NCBI GenBank assembly: GCA_910588985.1
Contig: CAJURO010000023.1
Location: forward strand, 1-29,162
Direction of reading: 5' to 3'
Length of the DNA: 29,162 nt
Source: an uncultured Eggerthellaceae bacterium
Lineage (GTDB): Bacteria > Actinomycetota > Coriobacteriia > Coriobacteriales > Eggerthellaceae
Part shown: piece by piece, positions 17,097 to 24,443 of the stretch
Layout: each line of letters begins with the position of its first letter
How positions within the stretch are numbered: position 1 is the first letter of the stretch
Made by a program: the position numbers and the translations under genes
The notes under the pieces: model-generated
Database searches by the model: none
What the model was told of the DNA's origin: nothing
Seen by the model: only the letters and a program-made list of their open reading frames with translations

Positions 17097-18512
17097 GTGG
17101 CCGAGCAGAATTCGCCGATACAGAGTGGATCGAATGTGCCCACCGGGGCTGTGCCCTCTGCCCAATCAGCACCCCAGGTCGCTCCACAAGGCACTCAGGT
17201 TGCTTCCGTTGCGCAGCCTGGAGCTGGTGCGCCTTCAGCCCAGCCAAACGCTGCTGCACCAGCTGCCCAACAGGCGCAAACAGCGCCTGTCTCAGCCCAG
17301 GTCGCGCAAGCATCGTCTCCGACGACATCTGCACAGCCTGCGCAAACGCCTGTTGCTGCTTCCCCTACGACGCTTCCGCCGCAGCCCTTTGTTCCGTACC
17401 ATAACGGTCAGCCTGTTCTGCAACGGCCAAAGAACGGTAACAATACGGCGCTTGTCGTCGGTGTTGTCATCTGCGTGATCGTTGCGATACTCGTGGTTGG
17501 GATCGTGGCTATCATGTACTTCCGCCCTGACATCTTCTTTGGGGCTGCAAACTACGAGAAGCCGACGACCTCCGCGGTCAAAGAGGCGTTCGAAGATGCC
17601 ACGATACCCGAGCCCGATCTTTCCAACTATATGTATATCGGCAACGAGGACCTGGACGAGGCGGAGCTTTCAGACTTCGAAGCAGGTGAGGTGACCATTA
17701 GCTCGAACATGCCAACCTGCATCGTATCGGCACGGGCGAAGTATGAGAATACCTCCGTCAAGGTTGAGGAGACGCTCAATATTCGCATGGAGCATCCCAA
17801 GGATGCAGAGAGCTGGAGCGTTGCTGGCGCTCCTACGCAGGGCGATCTGCATGTAACGCCTCTTGGTCCTGCCGACTTCAAGCAGATCAAGGATAACTTC
17901 TTCAACATTCTTCGCGAATATGATTCTGACGTGGCAGCACAGTTCGTCAATGCCGAGATACAGGTCGAGGCGAATCTCAACATCAATGGTGGTACTGCCG
18001 TGTTCACTTTGAAGAAGCCCGTGGAAGGATCAGAAGAGGTCAAGGAGTGCACGGTCAACACTGAGATCAGCTGGTCTGATTCAAAAGGGTGGGACGTGAA
18101 GATCACTTCGATCGATGGCCTTGAGGAGCCAGGTGACGGTGAGCAGGCCCCTGCCGAGGGGGATGCGAATGCACCGCAAGAAACGCCTGGCGGAGCTGAT
18201 TCCTCAGGCGGCACTTCGCAAGGAGGCTCTTCAGGGAACCCAACGATGGAGCTTGAAGCATGGTCGGGAGATCTTGTTCAAGTGCCAGGAACCGTGCGCT
18301 TCTCTAATGGGCATATCCTCTTGCAAGCTGATTATGTGATCCGTGTCATTTTCGATGGGCGAGTCTATATTACGAGCTGGTTCGAGCTTGGCGCGGGTGG
18401 CTCTTCTGTGACGACGCTCACAAATGGTGCCCACATCTTAGCGACGGGCGAGATGAGCGCGACGGGTACGCTTCCGCAAGCGCCTCTTGTCATCAATCTT
18501 GATTACGATTGA
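17097..18512 (+). CDS. Bitopic membrane protein with Ala/Gln/Pro-rich cytoplasmic tail
   Basis: A 471-residue protein of no family I recognise. Residues 1-110 are low-complexity, rich in Ala, Gln, Pro and Ser. One membrane helix follows at about 118-141 (ALVVGVVICVIVAILVVG), so the rest is probably extracytoplasmic. The external part has a beta-rich region with Glu/Asp-rich segments, a Gly/Pro/Ser linker at about 345-380, and a C-terminal domain of about 85 residues (VQVPGTVRFSNGHILLQADYV region). The start is GTG at 17097 with AAGGA eight bases upstream. It resembles the layout of actinobacterial cell-surface proteins but has no sorting signal. The methionine aminopeptidase follows 59 bases downstream on the same strand, possibly cotranscribed. 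Confidence 0.75.
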   Translation: MAEQNSPIQSGSNVPTGAVPSAQSAPQVAPQGTQVASVAQPGAGAPSAQPNAAAPAAQQAQTAPVSAQVAQASSPTTSAQPAQTPVAASPTTLPPQPFVPYHNGQPVLQRPKNGNNTALVVGVVICVIVAILVVGIVAIMYFRPDIFFGAANYEKPTTSAVKEAFEDATIPEPDLSNYMYIGNEDLDEAELSDFEAGEVTISSNMPTCIVSARAKYENTSVKVEETLNIRMEHPKDAESWSVAGAPTQGDLHVTPLGPADFKQIKDNFFNILREYDSDVAAQFVNAEIQVEANLNINGGTAVFTLKKPVEGSEEVKECTVNTEISWSDSKGWDVKITSIDGLEEPGDGEQAPAEGDANAPQETPGGADSSGGTSQGGSSGNPTMELEAWSGDLVQVPGTVRFSNGHILLQADYVIRVIFDGRVYITSWFELGAGGSSVTTLTNGAHILATGEMSATGTLPQAPLVINLDYD

Positions 18513-18571
18513 TCTGCGCGTCGGACGTATTGAACTTGAATCTATGAAGGTATTTGAAGGAGTCATCACCG

Positions 18572-19462
18572 ATGATCACGTATGACGGCGAAATCGAACT
18601 TGGCAGAAATGACGAATGCTGGTGCGGAAGCGGCAAGAAATACAAGAAATGCCATATGGAGTTCGATGAGCGTCTGCAGGCTCTGGCAGATCAGGGCGAA
18701 GATGTACCACCGCGTGCGCTTTTGAAGACAGCTGAGGAGATCAAGGGCGTGAAGCGGAGCGCAGAGGTGAATGTTGGCGTACTCGATTTCGTTGCAGAGC
18801 ACATCGGGGAAGGTGTGAGCACCGAGCAGATCGATCAATGGGTCTACGATTACACCGTTGAGCACGATGCTCTTCCAGCGCCTCTTGATTATGAAGGATT
18901 CCCAAAGAGCGTATGCACGTCGCTGAACGAGGTCGTCTGTCATGGTATTCCCTCTTCTGACGATATTCTGAAGAGCGGAGACATCATCAACGTCGATTGC
19001 TCGACGATACGTGATGGCTACTTCTCAGATTCTTCGCGCATGTTTTGCATTGGTGATGTGTCGCCAGAAGCGCGCAAGCTTGTCGAGGATACGAAGCATG
19101 CAGTCGAGCTCGGATTGGCTGCTGTGAAGCCATGGGGGCATCTTGGCGACATTGGCGCTGCCATTCATGAGTTCGCGCGTTCGCAAGGATATAGCGTGGT
19201 AAGGGAATTCGGCGGCCATGGTATAGGGCTTGAATTCCATGAGGAGCCGTTTGTGAGCTTCGTTACAAGAGCAGGCACGGGAATGGTGCTCGTGCCAGGG
19301 CTCATGTTCACGATCGAGCCCATGATAAATCTCGGCAAGTATCGGATCGATATGTCAGATCCGAATGGTTGGACGGTGCGCACAAAAGATGGTCGGTTGA
19401 CGGCGCAGTGGGAAGTGCAGATCGTCATCACCGAAGATGGCTATGAGCTTTTGAGTTGGTAG
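18572..19462 (+). CDS. map: Type I methionine aminopeptidase with N-terminal SEC-C zinc motif
   Basis: A 296-residue enzyme that removes the initiator Met from new proteins. An N-terminal SEC-C motif (C16-W-C18-GSGKKYKK-C27-H28) should bind zinc and help ribosome or protein docking. The catalytic domain follows. Dinuclear metal ligands D142, D153, H216, E249 and E281 are all visible (NVDCS, FSDSS, GGHGIG, FTIEPM, QWEVQIVITEDG), as are H124 in CHGIP and H223. All key residues are present, so it is predicted active. The start ATG at 18572 has AAGGAG nine bases upstream; a TTG at 18554 is only a shadow inside that ribosome site. The length matches SEC-C versions in other Gram-positive bacteria. 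Confidence 0.95.
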   Translation: MITYDGEIELGRNDECWCGSGKKYKKCHMEFDERLQALADQGEDVPPRALLKTAEEIKGVKRSAEVNVGVLDFVAEHIGEGVSTEQIDQWVYDYTVEHDALPAPLDYEGFPKSVCTSLNEVVCHGIPSSDDILKSGDIINVDCSTIRDGYFSDSSRMFCIGDVSPEARKLVEDTKHAVELGLAAVKPWGHLGDIGAAIHEFARSQGYSVVREFGGHGIGLEFHEEPFVSFVTRAGTGMVLVPGLMFTIEPMINLGKYRIDMSDPNGWTVRTKDGRLTAQWEVQIVITEDGYELLSW

Positions 19463-19551
19463 GCAGTATCCATCAGTGTGCGAATGCATCAATTGAGCGC
19501 AGTATGTTCGACTTGGATTAACAGCGCATTGAGAGCATGGCGCGAATCTGG

Positions 19552-20394
19552 TCAGCTACGCTTGTGATAGATGACCCAGTACATAAGGCCCACGAGGAAC
19601 ACGCCGCCAACGATGTTTCCCAAGGTTGCGGCTGAGAGATTGTAGAGAATGCCACCAAGGTCGAGCACATCTGTAGCAACAGCTGCTGTATAACCTGTTT
19701 GGCTCAACAAGAAACCCATGGGAAGAAAGAACATATTCGCCACGCAGTGCTCGAACCCGCACGCAACGAAGGCGGTGATGGGAAGCAATATCCCTATCAC
19801 CTTATCTGCCACTGTTTTCGCACTGTAGCCGATCCATACAGCAAGGCAGACGAGCGTGTTGCAGAGGATCCCCTTGAAGAAGAGCGTGATCCAGTCAGGC
19901 GTGATCTTCGAGACAGCCGTTTGGATCATCGCAGAGGCAACCATGCCTGAATTCATGTCCTGCACATGAGCCATGTAGACGATGAAGACGACAACAAGCG
20001 CGCCGCAAAGGTTGCCCACCCATACGATCGCCCAGTTCCTCAGCATTGCGCCCAGACCGATCTTCTTGCTTGCGAGCGCTGTCACCATAAGGGCATTGCC
20101 CGTGAAGAGCTCTGCACCGCAGCACAGCACGAGAACGAGGCCCAAGCAGAAACAGAGTCCGCCGAGCACTCGTTGGAGACCGAACGGAAGCGTCATGTCT
20201 CCGAGGAAGGTGGTGAAGAACATGCCGCCGAATGCGATGAAGGCACCAGCCATGATGGCAAGAAGAAAGCAGCGGCCTGCGCTCATATGCGCTTTTGCGA
20301 TGCCGAGTTCTTCGGATTTTGCCTCGACCTCAGCGGGGGTGAGCGAGGTTGGTAGGTTCAAAGACGCTTGCTTGTGTTCGTCCATGATCGACAT
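19552..20394 (-). CDS. Formate/nitrite transporter (FNT) family channel
   Basis: A 280-residue protein with six membrane helices. The FNT features are clear: AGAFIAFGGMFFTT in helix 1, CCGAELFTGN (about 92-100) and GFEHCVANMFFLPMG, where H216 is the conserved central-pore histidine and the N-terminus is soluble. FNT proteins form pentamers that pass formate, nitrite or similar monovalent acids, coupled to proton movement. Which anion is used cannot be told. The start at 20394 has AGAGG four bases upstream; ATG 20385 is a possible alternative with a longer spacing. A longer reading upstream lacks a ribosome site. It is a single gene facing the methionine aminopeptidase. Confidence 0.93.
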   Translation of the reverse strand: MSIMDEHKQASLNLPTSLTPAEVEAKSEELGIAKAHMSAGRCFLLAIMAGAFIAFGGMFFTTFLGDMTLPFGLQRVLGGLCFCLGLVLVLCCGAELFTGNALMVTALASKKIGLGAMLRNWAIVWVGNLCGALVVVFIVYMAHVQDMNSGMVASAMIQTAVSKITPDWITLFFKGILCNTLVCLAVWIGYSAKTVADKVIGILLPITAFVACGFEHCVANMFFLPMGFLLSQTGYTAAVATDVLDLGGILYNLSAATLGNIVGGVFLVGLMYWVIYHKRS

Positions 20395-20512
20395 GCGACC
20401 TCTTTCTGTTGGAGATCTATTGTATGAAAAGTAGATGATACTGCCTTGCAGGCAAGATGGTGGCAAAGATCTTAGAGTTGACCTTTGCTTTCGGGCACGG
20501 GCATTCGAGCGC

Positions 20513-20533
20513 ATCATTTTATTGTCAAATGAT
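20513..20533. promoter_or_regulatory. Inverted repeat between FNT and zinc-ribbon genes
   Basis: ATCATTT at 20513-20519 and AAATGAT at 20527-20533, perfect 7-bp arms with a 7-base centre, in the 287-base divergent gap 20395-20681. TTGACA on the minus strand overlaps its centre. It could be an operator for either gene. The rest of the gap is AT-rich with no gene I can support. Confidence 0.4.
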
Positions 20534-20681
20534 AATATGTGCTATCCGCAATAGTTTATAAATGAAATACTTAGAAAAAGTCAGTTCGCCGATTTTTTAC
20601 AAAACAACAACATATCCACTGGAAAATTCGGTAATCTTATGCTGCTATGGTTTTAACCGAAGAAGGGATAGGAGAGTCACT

Positions 20682-20963
20682 ATGTGTTTTAGACCAGCAG
20701 ACGCCGGTGGCGGCGGAATGGAATGCCCCGAGTGCGGTAAGCAGATTCAGTCCATGGGCGGCATGGTTCTGAAGAAGTGCCCGTTCTGCAAGGCTGATTT
20801 CACCAAGTACATGAACCCTGACGGTACTCCTAACGAGGCCGCTATTGCTGCTGCTAAGGGTGGCGCTGCTCCTGCAGGCGCTCCTGGCGCACCTGCAGCT
20901 CCTGGCGCACCGGCTGCTCCTGCAGCTCCAGGTGCTCCTGCAGCTCCGAAGCCTCCTATGTAG
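20682..20963 (+). CDS. Small Cys4 zinc-ribbon protein with Ala/Pro/Gly repeat tail
   Basis: A 93-residue protein. Residues 15-36 form a zinc ribbon (C15-PE-C18 ... C33-PF-C36). After a short linker (TKYMNPDGTPNEAA), residues from about 60 are a repeat of APGAPAAP units ending KPPM, about a third of the protein. The start ATG at 20682 has AGGAGAG upstream and is chosen over a longer AT-rich extension. The repeat tail is proline-rich and could be a flexible spacer or interaction tail. I do not recognise a named family; zinc-ribbon proteins with such tails seem common in Eggerthellaceae, but I cannot verify that here. A strong terminator follows, so it is monocistronic. Confidence 0.8.
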   Translation: MCFRPADAGGGGMECPECGKQIQSMGGMVLKKCPFCKADFTKYMNPDGTPNEAAIAAAKGGAAPAGAPGAPAAPGAPAAPAAPGAPAAPKPPM

Positions 20964-20984
20964 GATTTGCTTCGCAGATATGTG

Positions 20985-21013
20985 AAAAGGCGAGCCGACG
21001 GCTCGCCTTTTTT
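20985..21013 (+). terminator. Rho-independent terminator after the zinc-ribbon gene
   Basis: GGCGAGCC (20989-20996), loop GAC, GGCTCGCC (21000-21007), then six Ts; four As precede, so it can also work for the convergent MFS gene. Confidence 0.9.
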
Positions 21014-21019
21014 ATGCCA

Positions 21020-22285
21020 TCAAAGCGCTTCGTATGATCCTGTCCGCACATTCTTCTTGATGATGCGAAAGCAAAGCGCGGCTGTGAGCGGGATCATGAG
21101 CGCGATCGCGCCGCCCATGTCAAAGCAGGCAATGCTTCCAAGCTCGTCGATAACGACGCCTGCGAGCGTTGGCCCTATCGCGATGCCGCAGGACATTCCC
21201 GCATTGATCCAGGTGATGGCCTCAGTCAAATGCTTGCCAGGAACCGCTCGTTCGCATGTTGCATTCGCCACGATGAGAAAGGGCGCATAGAACATCGCTC
21301 CGATGCATGAGACAACGATGAAGCTGGTGGCAGAGGAGATGAGCATCATCGAGCCATAGGCAATGCCGATCAATGCGGAGAAGCAGACGATCTGCTTGTA
21401 TTGCGCCACATTCATGCGGATCATGCCGAAGACGAACCCGACTATCATCGAGATGATAGCGCCAAGAACAAGCCCGATGCTTGCGATGTTGGGGTTCCCC
21501 AGATCCTCGGCGAGGGCGATACTTGCGGTATCGAAGACGCCATAGAACGCACCAGTGAAGAAAAGGAGCAAGAAGAGAATGCGTACGATCGATGAGGTGC
21601 GGATGATGCTCTTCGTACGCGCTTTTTTGACGGGTTGATCGGTCTTGCCTCTATCGCTCCAGCCTGGTGTTGGCTCGGTTGATTTCGAGAGGCAGAGTAA
21701 GGTGATGCCAACAAGGAAGAAGATGCCGCCGCTTACAAGCCCTGCTATAGGGGCAACATTGCTCGCCATCGCGATCGAAAAGGCGGGAGCGAACATGAAG
21801 GCGACGTCATCAAGAACGCCTTCGTAGGAGAACACGGTTCTCAATTCTGGGGCAGCATCCCCCAGCTTGCCAGAGCGCAAAAGGTACGCCCAGCGCGTTC
21901 TGGCGATCGCTTGGGCGTTTGGAAGAAAGCCCATGAATATAGCATTGATGTAGAGCAACCAGACGGGCGAGTGAAGGCTCACATTGATAAGCATGCTCAC
22001 AAGACCAAGCAATGCGATGGCTGCTGCAACAGGGATGACCTTCGACTGCCCACGCTCGTCGATGAGCTTCGAGATACGAGGAGCGATGATGAAGATGGAG
22101 ACAGCGATGAGAGAGGATGTGAGCCCTGCATCAAGGAAGGAGTATCCCGCCAAGGTGAGCATGCTCACGACACCAATGTTCATCATGTAGCTATAGAGGC
22201 GCATGAGGAGGCACGCGATATCAAAGGGAACAGCGCATTTGGTGTGGAGTATTGCCTTGTATACGCCAGGATTGATCGCCGACAC
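21020..22285 (-). CDS. MFS transporter
   Basis: A 421-residue protein with about 12 hydrophobic helices and a charged central loop (STEPTPGWSDRGKTDQPVKKARTKS, about residues 205-230) between the two six-helix halves, as in the major facilitator superfamily. The segment ISKLIDERGQSKVIP corresponds to the loop 2-3 signature region. The substrate is unknown. The start is GTG at 22285 with GGAGG five bases upstream. It is convergent with the zinc-ribbon gene, sharing its terminator. A promoter-like TTGACT/TAGCAT pair lies upstream. Confidence 0.87.
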   Translation of the reverse strand: MSAINPGVYKAILHTKCAVPFDIACLLMRLYSYMMNIGVVSMLTLAGYSFLDAGLTSSLIAVSIFIIAPRISKLIDERGQSKVIPVAAAIALLGLVSMLINVSLHSPVWLLYINAIFMGFLPNAQAIARTRWAYLLRSGKLGDAAPELRTVFSYEGVLDDVAFMFAPAFSIAMASNVAPIAGLVSGGIFFLVGITLLCLSKSTEPTPGWSDRGKTDQPVKKARTKSIIRTSSIVRILFLLLFFTGAFYGVFDTASIALAEDLGNPNIASIGLVLGAIISMIVGFVFGMIRMNVAQYKQIVCFSALIGIAYGSMMLISSATSFIVVSCIGAMFYAPFLIVANATCERAVPGKHLTEAITWINAGMSCGIAIGPTLAGVVIDELGSIACFDMGGAIALMIPLTAALCFRIIKKNVRTGSYEAL

Positions 22286-22345
22286 GCGTTCCTCCCTTCT
22301 CTATCCTCAAGATTGTACAGCGCATCAAAAGCGCGCTAGCTTCCT

Positions 22346-22373
22346 ATGCTATTTCAATGCATTGGGAAGTCAA
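22346..22373 (-). promoter_or_regulatory. Probable promoter of the MFS gene
   Basis: On the minus strand TTGACT (22373-22368) and TAGCAT (22351-22346) with a 16-base spacer. The palindrome CAATGCATTG lies in the spacer at 22355-22364. The leader would be about 54 bases. Confidence 0.5.
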
Positions 22374-22435
22374 TATGCTCATGGAAATGCTTCATGGTCA
22401 TCTTTTTTAGGAAGAGAAATACTTTATCTAAGTTA

Positions 22436-22464
22436 TTGACTACTATAAGACTATATCTTATAGT
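22436..22464 (+). promoter_or_regulatory. Strong promoter overlapped by a perfect palindrome
   Basis: TTGACT (22436-22441), 17-base spacer, TATAGT (22459-22464). The spacer and -10 are covered by a perfect inverted repeat: ACTATAAGA (22442-22450), five bases, TCTTATAGT (22456-22464). A repressor bound there would block RNA polymerase. Confidence 0.7.
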
Positions 22465-22470
22465 GTATAT

Positions 22471-22529
22471 GGTCTGAAATACATGAGAACGCCCGACATG
22501 CCTTCCACGGTCGGGCGTTCTTGCTTTTG
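22471..22529 (+). ncRNA. Candidate ~59-nt RNA (or attenuated leader) ending in a terminator
   Basis: Transcription from the promoter at 22436 would start near 22471 and meet a strong hairpin only 16 bases later. No open reading frame of note lies within. The RNA would be mostly the terminator stem, so it is either a tiny stand-alone RNA or the attenuated leader of the 77-residue ORF at 22652. Confidence 0.4.
22487..22529 (+). terminator. Terminator-like hairpin in front of the 77-residue ORF
   Basis: GAACGCCCGAC (22487-22497) pairs perfectly with GTCGGGCGTTC (22510-22520), 12-base loop, followed by TTGCTTTTG. No plus-strand gene precedes it, because the MFS gene runs the other way. Confidence 0.7.
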
Positions 22530-22651
22530 AGATATGCGCTTGATAAACGTTTCTGATATTGGCAAAAACGAAAATATGCTTAGTATCCCCTGCGCTGTTT
22601 ACGTAGAATATGGTTCGTCATCGATCGCAGAACCTTTAAAGGAGGATCGCA

Positions 22652-22885
22652 ATGGACCGCGAAGAATTCATGGCTTTGGAGCCAACGGAGAAGGCAGATG
22701 TGCTCAATACGCATATTGATGCGGGGGAGAGCCAAAAAGAGGCTATGCAGTCCGTTGGGGTGAGCATCAAGGATCTTATGCAGGCTCAGGTCTTCTTCTC
22801 AAAGACCGAAGGTAGGTTTGCAGCGAATGCTGTCGGTGGCTTCTCGAATTTCCATGAAGACACAACAGCTGAGGCGGCAAAATAG
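22652..22885 (+). CDS. 77-residue hypothetical protein
   Basis: I do not recognise the family. The start ATG at 22652 has a near-perfect AAAGGAGG seven bases upstream, so translation is well supported. The protein begins MDREEFMALEPTEKADVLNTH and has a helical stretch GESQKEAMQSVGVSIKDLMQA (about residues 25-45) that could form a helix-turn-helix, although the score cannot be computed here. The C-terminus is Ala-rich. It is followed directly by a bidirectional terminator, so it is monocistronic. It might be a small regulator or an accessory protein. The promoter/terminator cassette 130-200 bases upstream may control it. Confidence 0.6.
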   Translation: MDREEFMALEPTEKADVLNTHIDAGESQKEAMQSVGVSIKDLMQAQVFFSKTEGRFAANAVGGFSNFHEDTTAEAAK

Positions 22886-22895
22886 CTCATCTATG

Positions 22896-22930
22896 GATAT
22901 AAGGCACCTTTCTCGGTGCCTTATATCGTT
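22896..22930. terminator. Bidirectional terminator between convergent genes
   Basis: GATATAAGGCACC (22896-22908) and GGTGCCTTATATC (22915-22927) form a perfect 13-bp stem with a 6-base loop. It serves the 77-residue ORF (plus) and the Fic-like gene (minus), whose stop codon lies within the stem. The T-run is weak. Confidence 0.65.
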
Positions 22931-24120
22931 AACGCACTCGGCTCTATGTCCATTTGATCGCCCTTGTTCTCTAGCTCAAGGGCAACACGGAGGAGCTCAT
23001 CAACGAACTTCGTGATGAGCGTTGCAGATTGGTCGCAGATGAAGATGCGCTCTCGACCATCAATCGCTACTTCCTTGATGATGCCAGCTTCTGCGAGCTG
23101 ACGCATTGCCTCGTTCGTGGCGCCGTAACTTTTCCCAATGGTCTCCGATGCTCGGATGGTCGAGAGTCCCGGAACGCACAGGAAGAGGTCCATGACCCTG
23201 TCGAGTGCAGAGTTCGAAGGGATCCTCAGATTCTGCGATCTCCATTCTGTGCGCAGCCGACCGACGGCGGTCAAGAACGAATCTGTGATGATGACTGCTG
23301 CATGCGTATTCCTCGCGTTGTAGACAGCCCAGTCCTCTTTGAATTGCTCGTGGATCTCGATCGAATCTTGATTGCGCGATGCGTCTTTGAGCTTTCTTCT
23401 GTATTCCTTATCGAACGACGCGCCCCAGCAGATCGGAACCATGTAGCCATCGGGGAAGAGGCCCCGTTTGAACATAGCAAGGAAAGCAAGAGCAAGTCCC
23501 GTACGATCGATCATCGAATCGAAGGGCACCATGCTCTCGAAAGCATGGTGGATGACCGAAGCCTGCCCAAGAGGAGAGAACAGATCGGAATTGATGAAGC
23601 GGCAGAGCTCGTTGATCCTCATAGTGATCAATGAGGGGTCGATCCCCTTCTTATGCGGCAGGAATGAGCTCCTGAATCCGTGGTAGCGATTATCGTTTGG
23701 CATGCCGCTCAGAAGGATCTCGTGAAGACGCAATACCGTGTCAACCGTCACGATGGTGTCGCGGTGCGTGTTCTCTGCGATCCATTCGATCGCTTGCATA
23801 TAGTGCAGTGCCTGAACGGCAGCTTCATAACTATCTTTTGGGAATTGGAACCTTGAATAGCGAGCGCGCACGCTGCTTTCGATATCGCCGTGATACTTCC
23901 AGTCGGAAAGATCATATGAAACGATCAAAGGAACGGCAGGAAGTACCGTGTCATGTGACATGTATACGGCGAAGATGGCATCGAATGCGAGAAGCGTGCC
24001 ACGCATGTATCGAGCGCAAGGATTATGGGTAAGACGGTCGCCAAGTCGGAGCAATTCGACCTCGGCCTCATAGAAGCGCGCTTGGGTAGCGGCAGAATAT
24101 GAGTATTCTGAGTAGCGCAT
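22921..24120 (-). CDS. Degenerate Fic-fold protein with C-terminal winged helix
   Basis: A 399-residue protein. Residues about 90-230 follow the layout of Fic proteins: VDTVLRLHEILLSGM, YHGFR, then HHAFESM before the active-site loop. The canonical loop HPFxDGNGRxGR is replaced by V198-P-F-D-S-M-I-D-R-T-G, so the catalytic His and the GNG phosphate-binding residues are lost. AMPylation is therefore unlikely. Residues about 316-362 form a winged helix (VPGLSTIRASETIGKSYGATNEAMRQLAEAGIIKEVAIDGRERIFI), which is common at the C-terminus of Fic regulators. The start was moved to ATG 24120 because GGAG lies six bases upstream; the TTG at 24141 is a worse choice. It is divergent from the molybdoenzyme operon and may regulate it. 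Confidence 0.72.
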   Translation of the reverse strand: MRYSEYSYSAATQARFYEAEVELLRLGDRLTHNPCARYMRGTLLAFDAIFAVYMSHDTVLPAVPLIVSYDLSDWKYHGDIESSVRARYSRFQFPKDSYEAAVQALHYMQAIEWIAENTHRDTIVTVDTVLRLHEILLSGMPNDNRYHGFRSSFLPHKKGIDPSLITMRINELCRFINSDLFSPLGQASVIHHAFESMVPFDSMIDRTGLALAFLAMFKRGLFPDGYMVPICWGASFDKEYRRKLKDASRNQDSIEIHEQFKEDWAVYNARNTHAAVIITDSFLTAVGRLRTEWRSQNLRIPSNSALDRVMDLFLCVPGLSTIRASETIGKSYGATNEAMRQLAEAGIIKEVAIDGRERIFICDQSATLITKFVDELLRVALELENKGDQMDIEPSALTI

Positions 24121-24163
24121 CCTTCTCTCCAAAAAGCCCAACAGGTGAGCTGGCCTTCGGTGA

Positions 24164-24184
24164 TGACACGGTAATACCGTGTCA
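24164..24184. promoter_or_regulatory. Perfect 9-3-9 palindrome, candidate operator
   Basis: TGACACGGT (24164-24172), AAT, ACCGTGTCA (24176-24184), 44 bases upstream of the Fic-like start. The half-site ACCGTGTCA occurs twice more inside the Fic-like gene, at 23735-23743 and 23945-23953. The site lies nearer the Fic-like gene than the molybdoenzyme gene. Confidence 0.6.
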
Positions 24185-24383
24185 GCTATGAGGCTTATTC
24201 TGCTCTCGTTTTGTCTGTATGAATCTTAGCACGTGCTCTCTTCTGCTTGAGAAATAAGGCGTCCCTGATGTCTGTTTGCCCCTTGCGTTCAAGCATCGTA
24301 AATGCAAAACGTTTTTGAAAATGCATAAAACAGAAACAACCTTGCTGACAAGATGCCTTCCTCAATAGTCTACCCAACAGAGG

Positions 24384-24421
24384 GCCTGCAAAGATGCAGG
24401 CATGCTCCATTGGGAGAGCAT
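24384..24421 (+). other. Two consecutive hairpins in the molybdoenzyme leader
   Basis: GCCTGCA (24384-24390) pairs with TGCAGGC (24395-24401) around AAGA. Next to it ATGCTC (24402-24407) pairs with GAGCAT (24416-24421). They end 11 bases before the ribosome site at about 24432-24438, so they would be within the mRNA leader. The rest of the 323-base gap 24121-24443 has no gene and no clear promoter that I could identify. Confidence 0.5.
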
Positions 24422-24443
24422 TATTGCAATGGAAGGAGGAACG

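Noticed and set aside
18554..18571. TTG start six codons before the methionine aminopeptidase
   Set aside because: It sits within the Shine-Dalgarno sequence itself.
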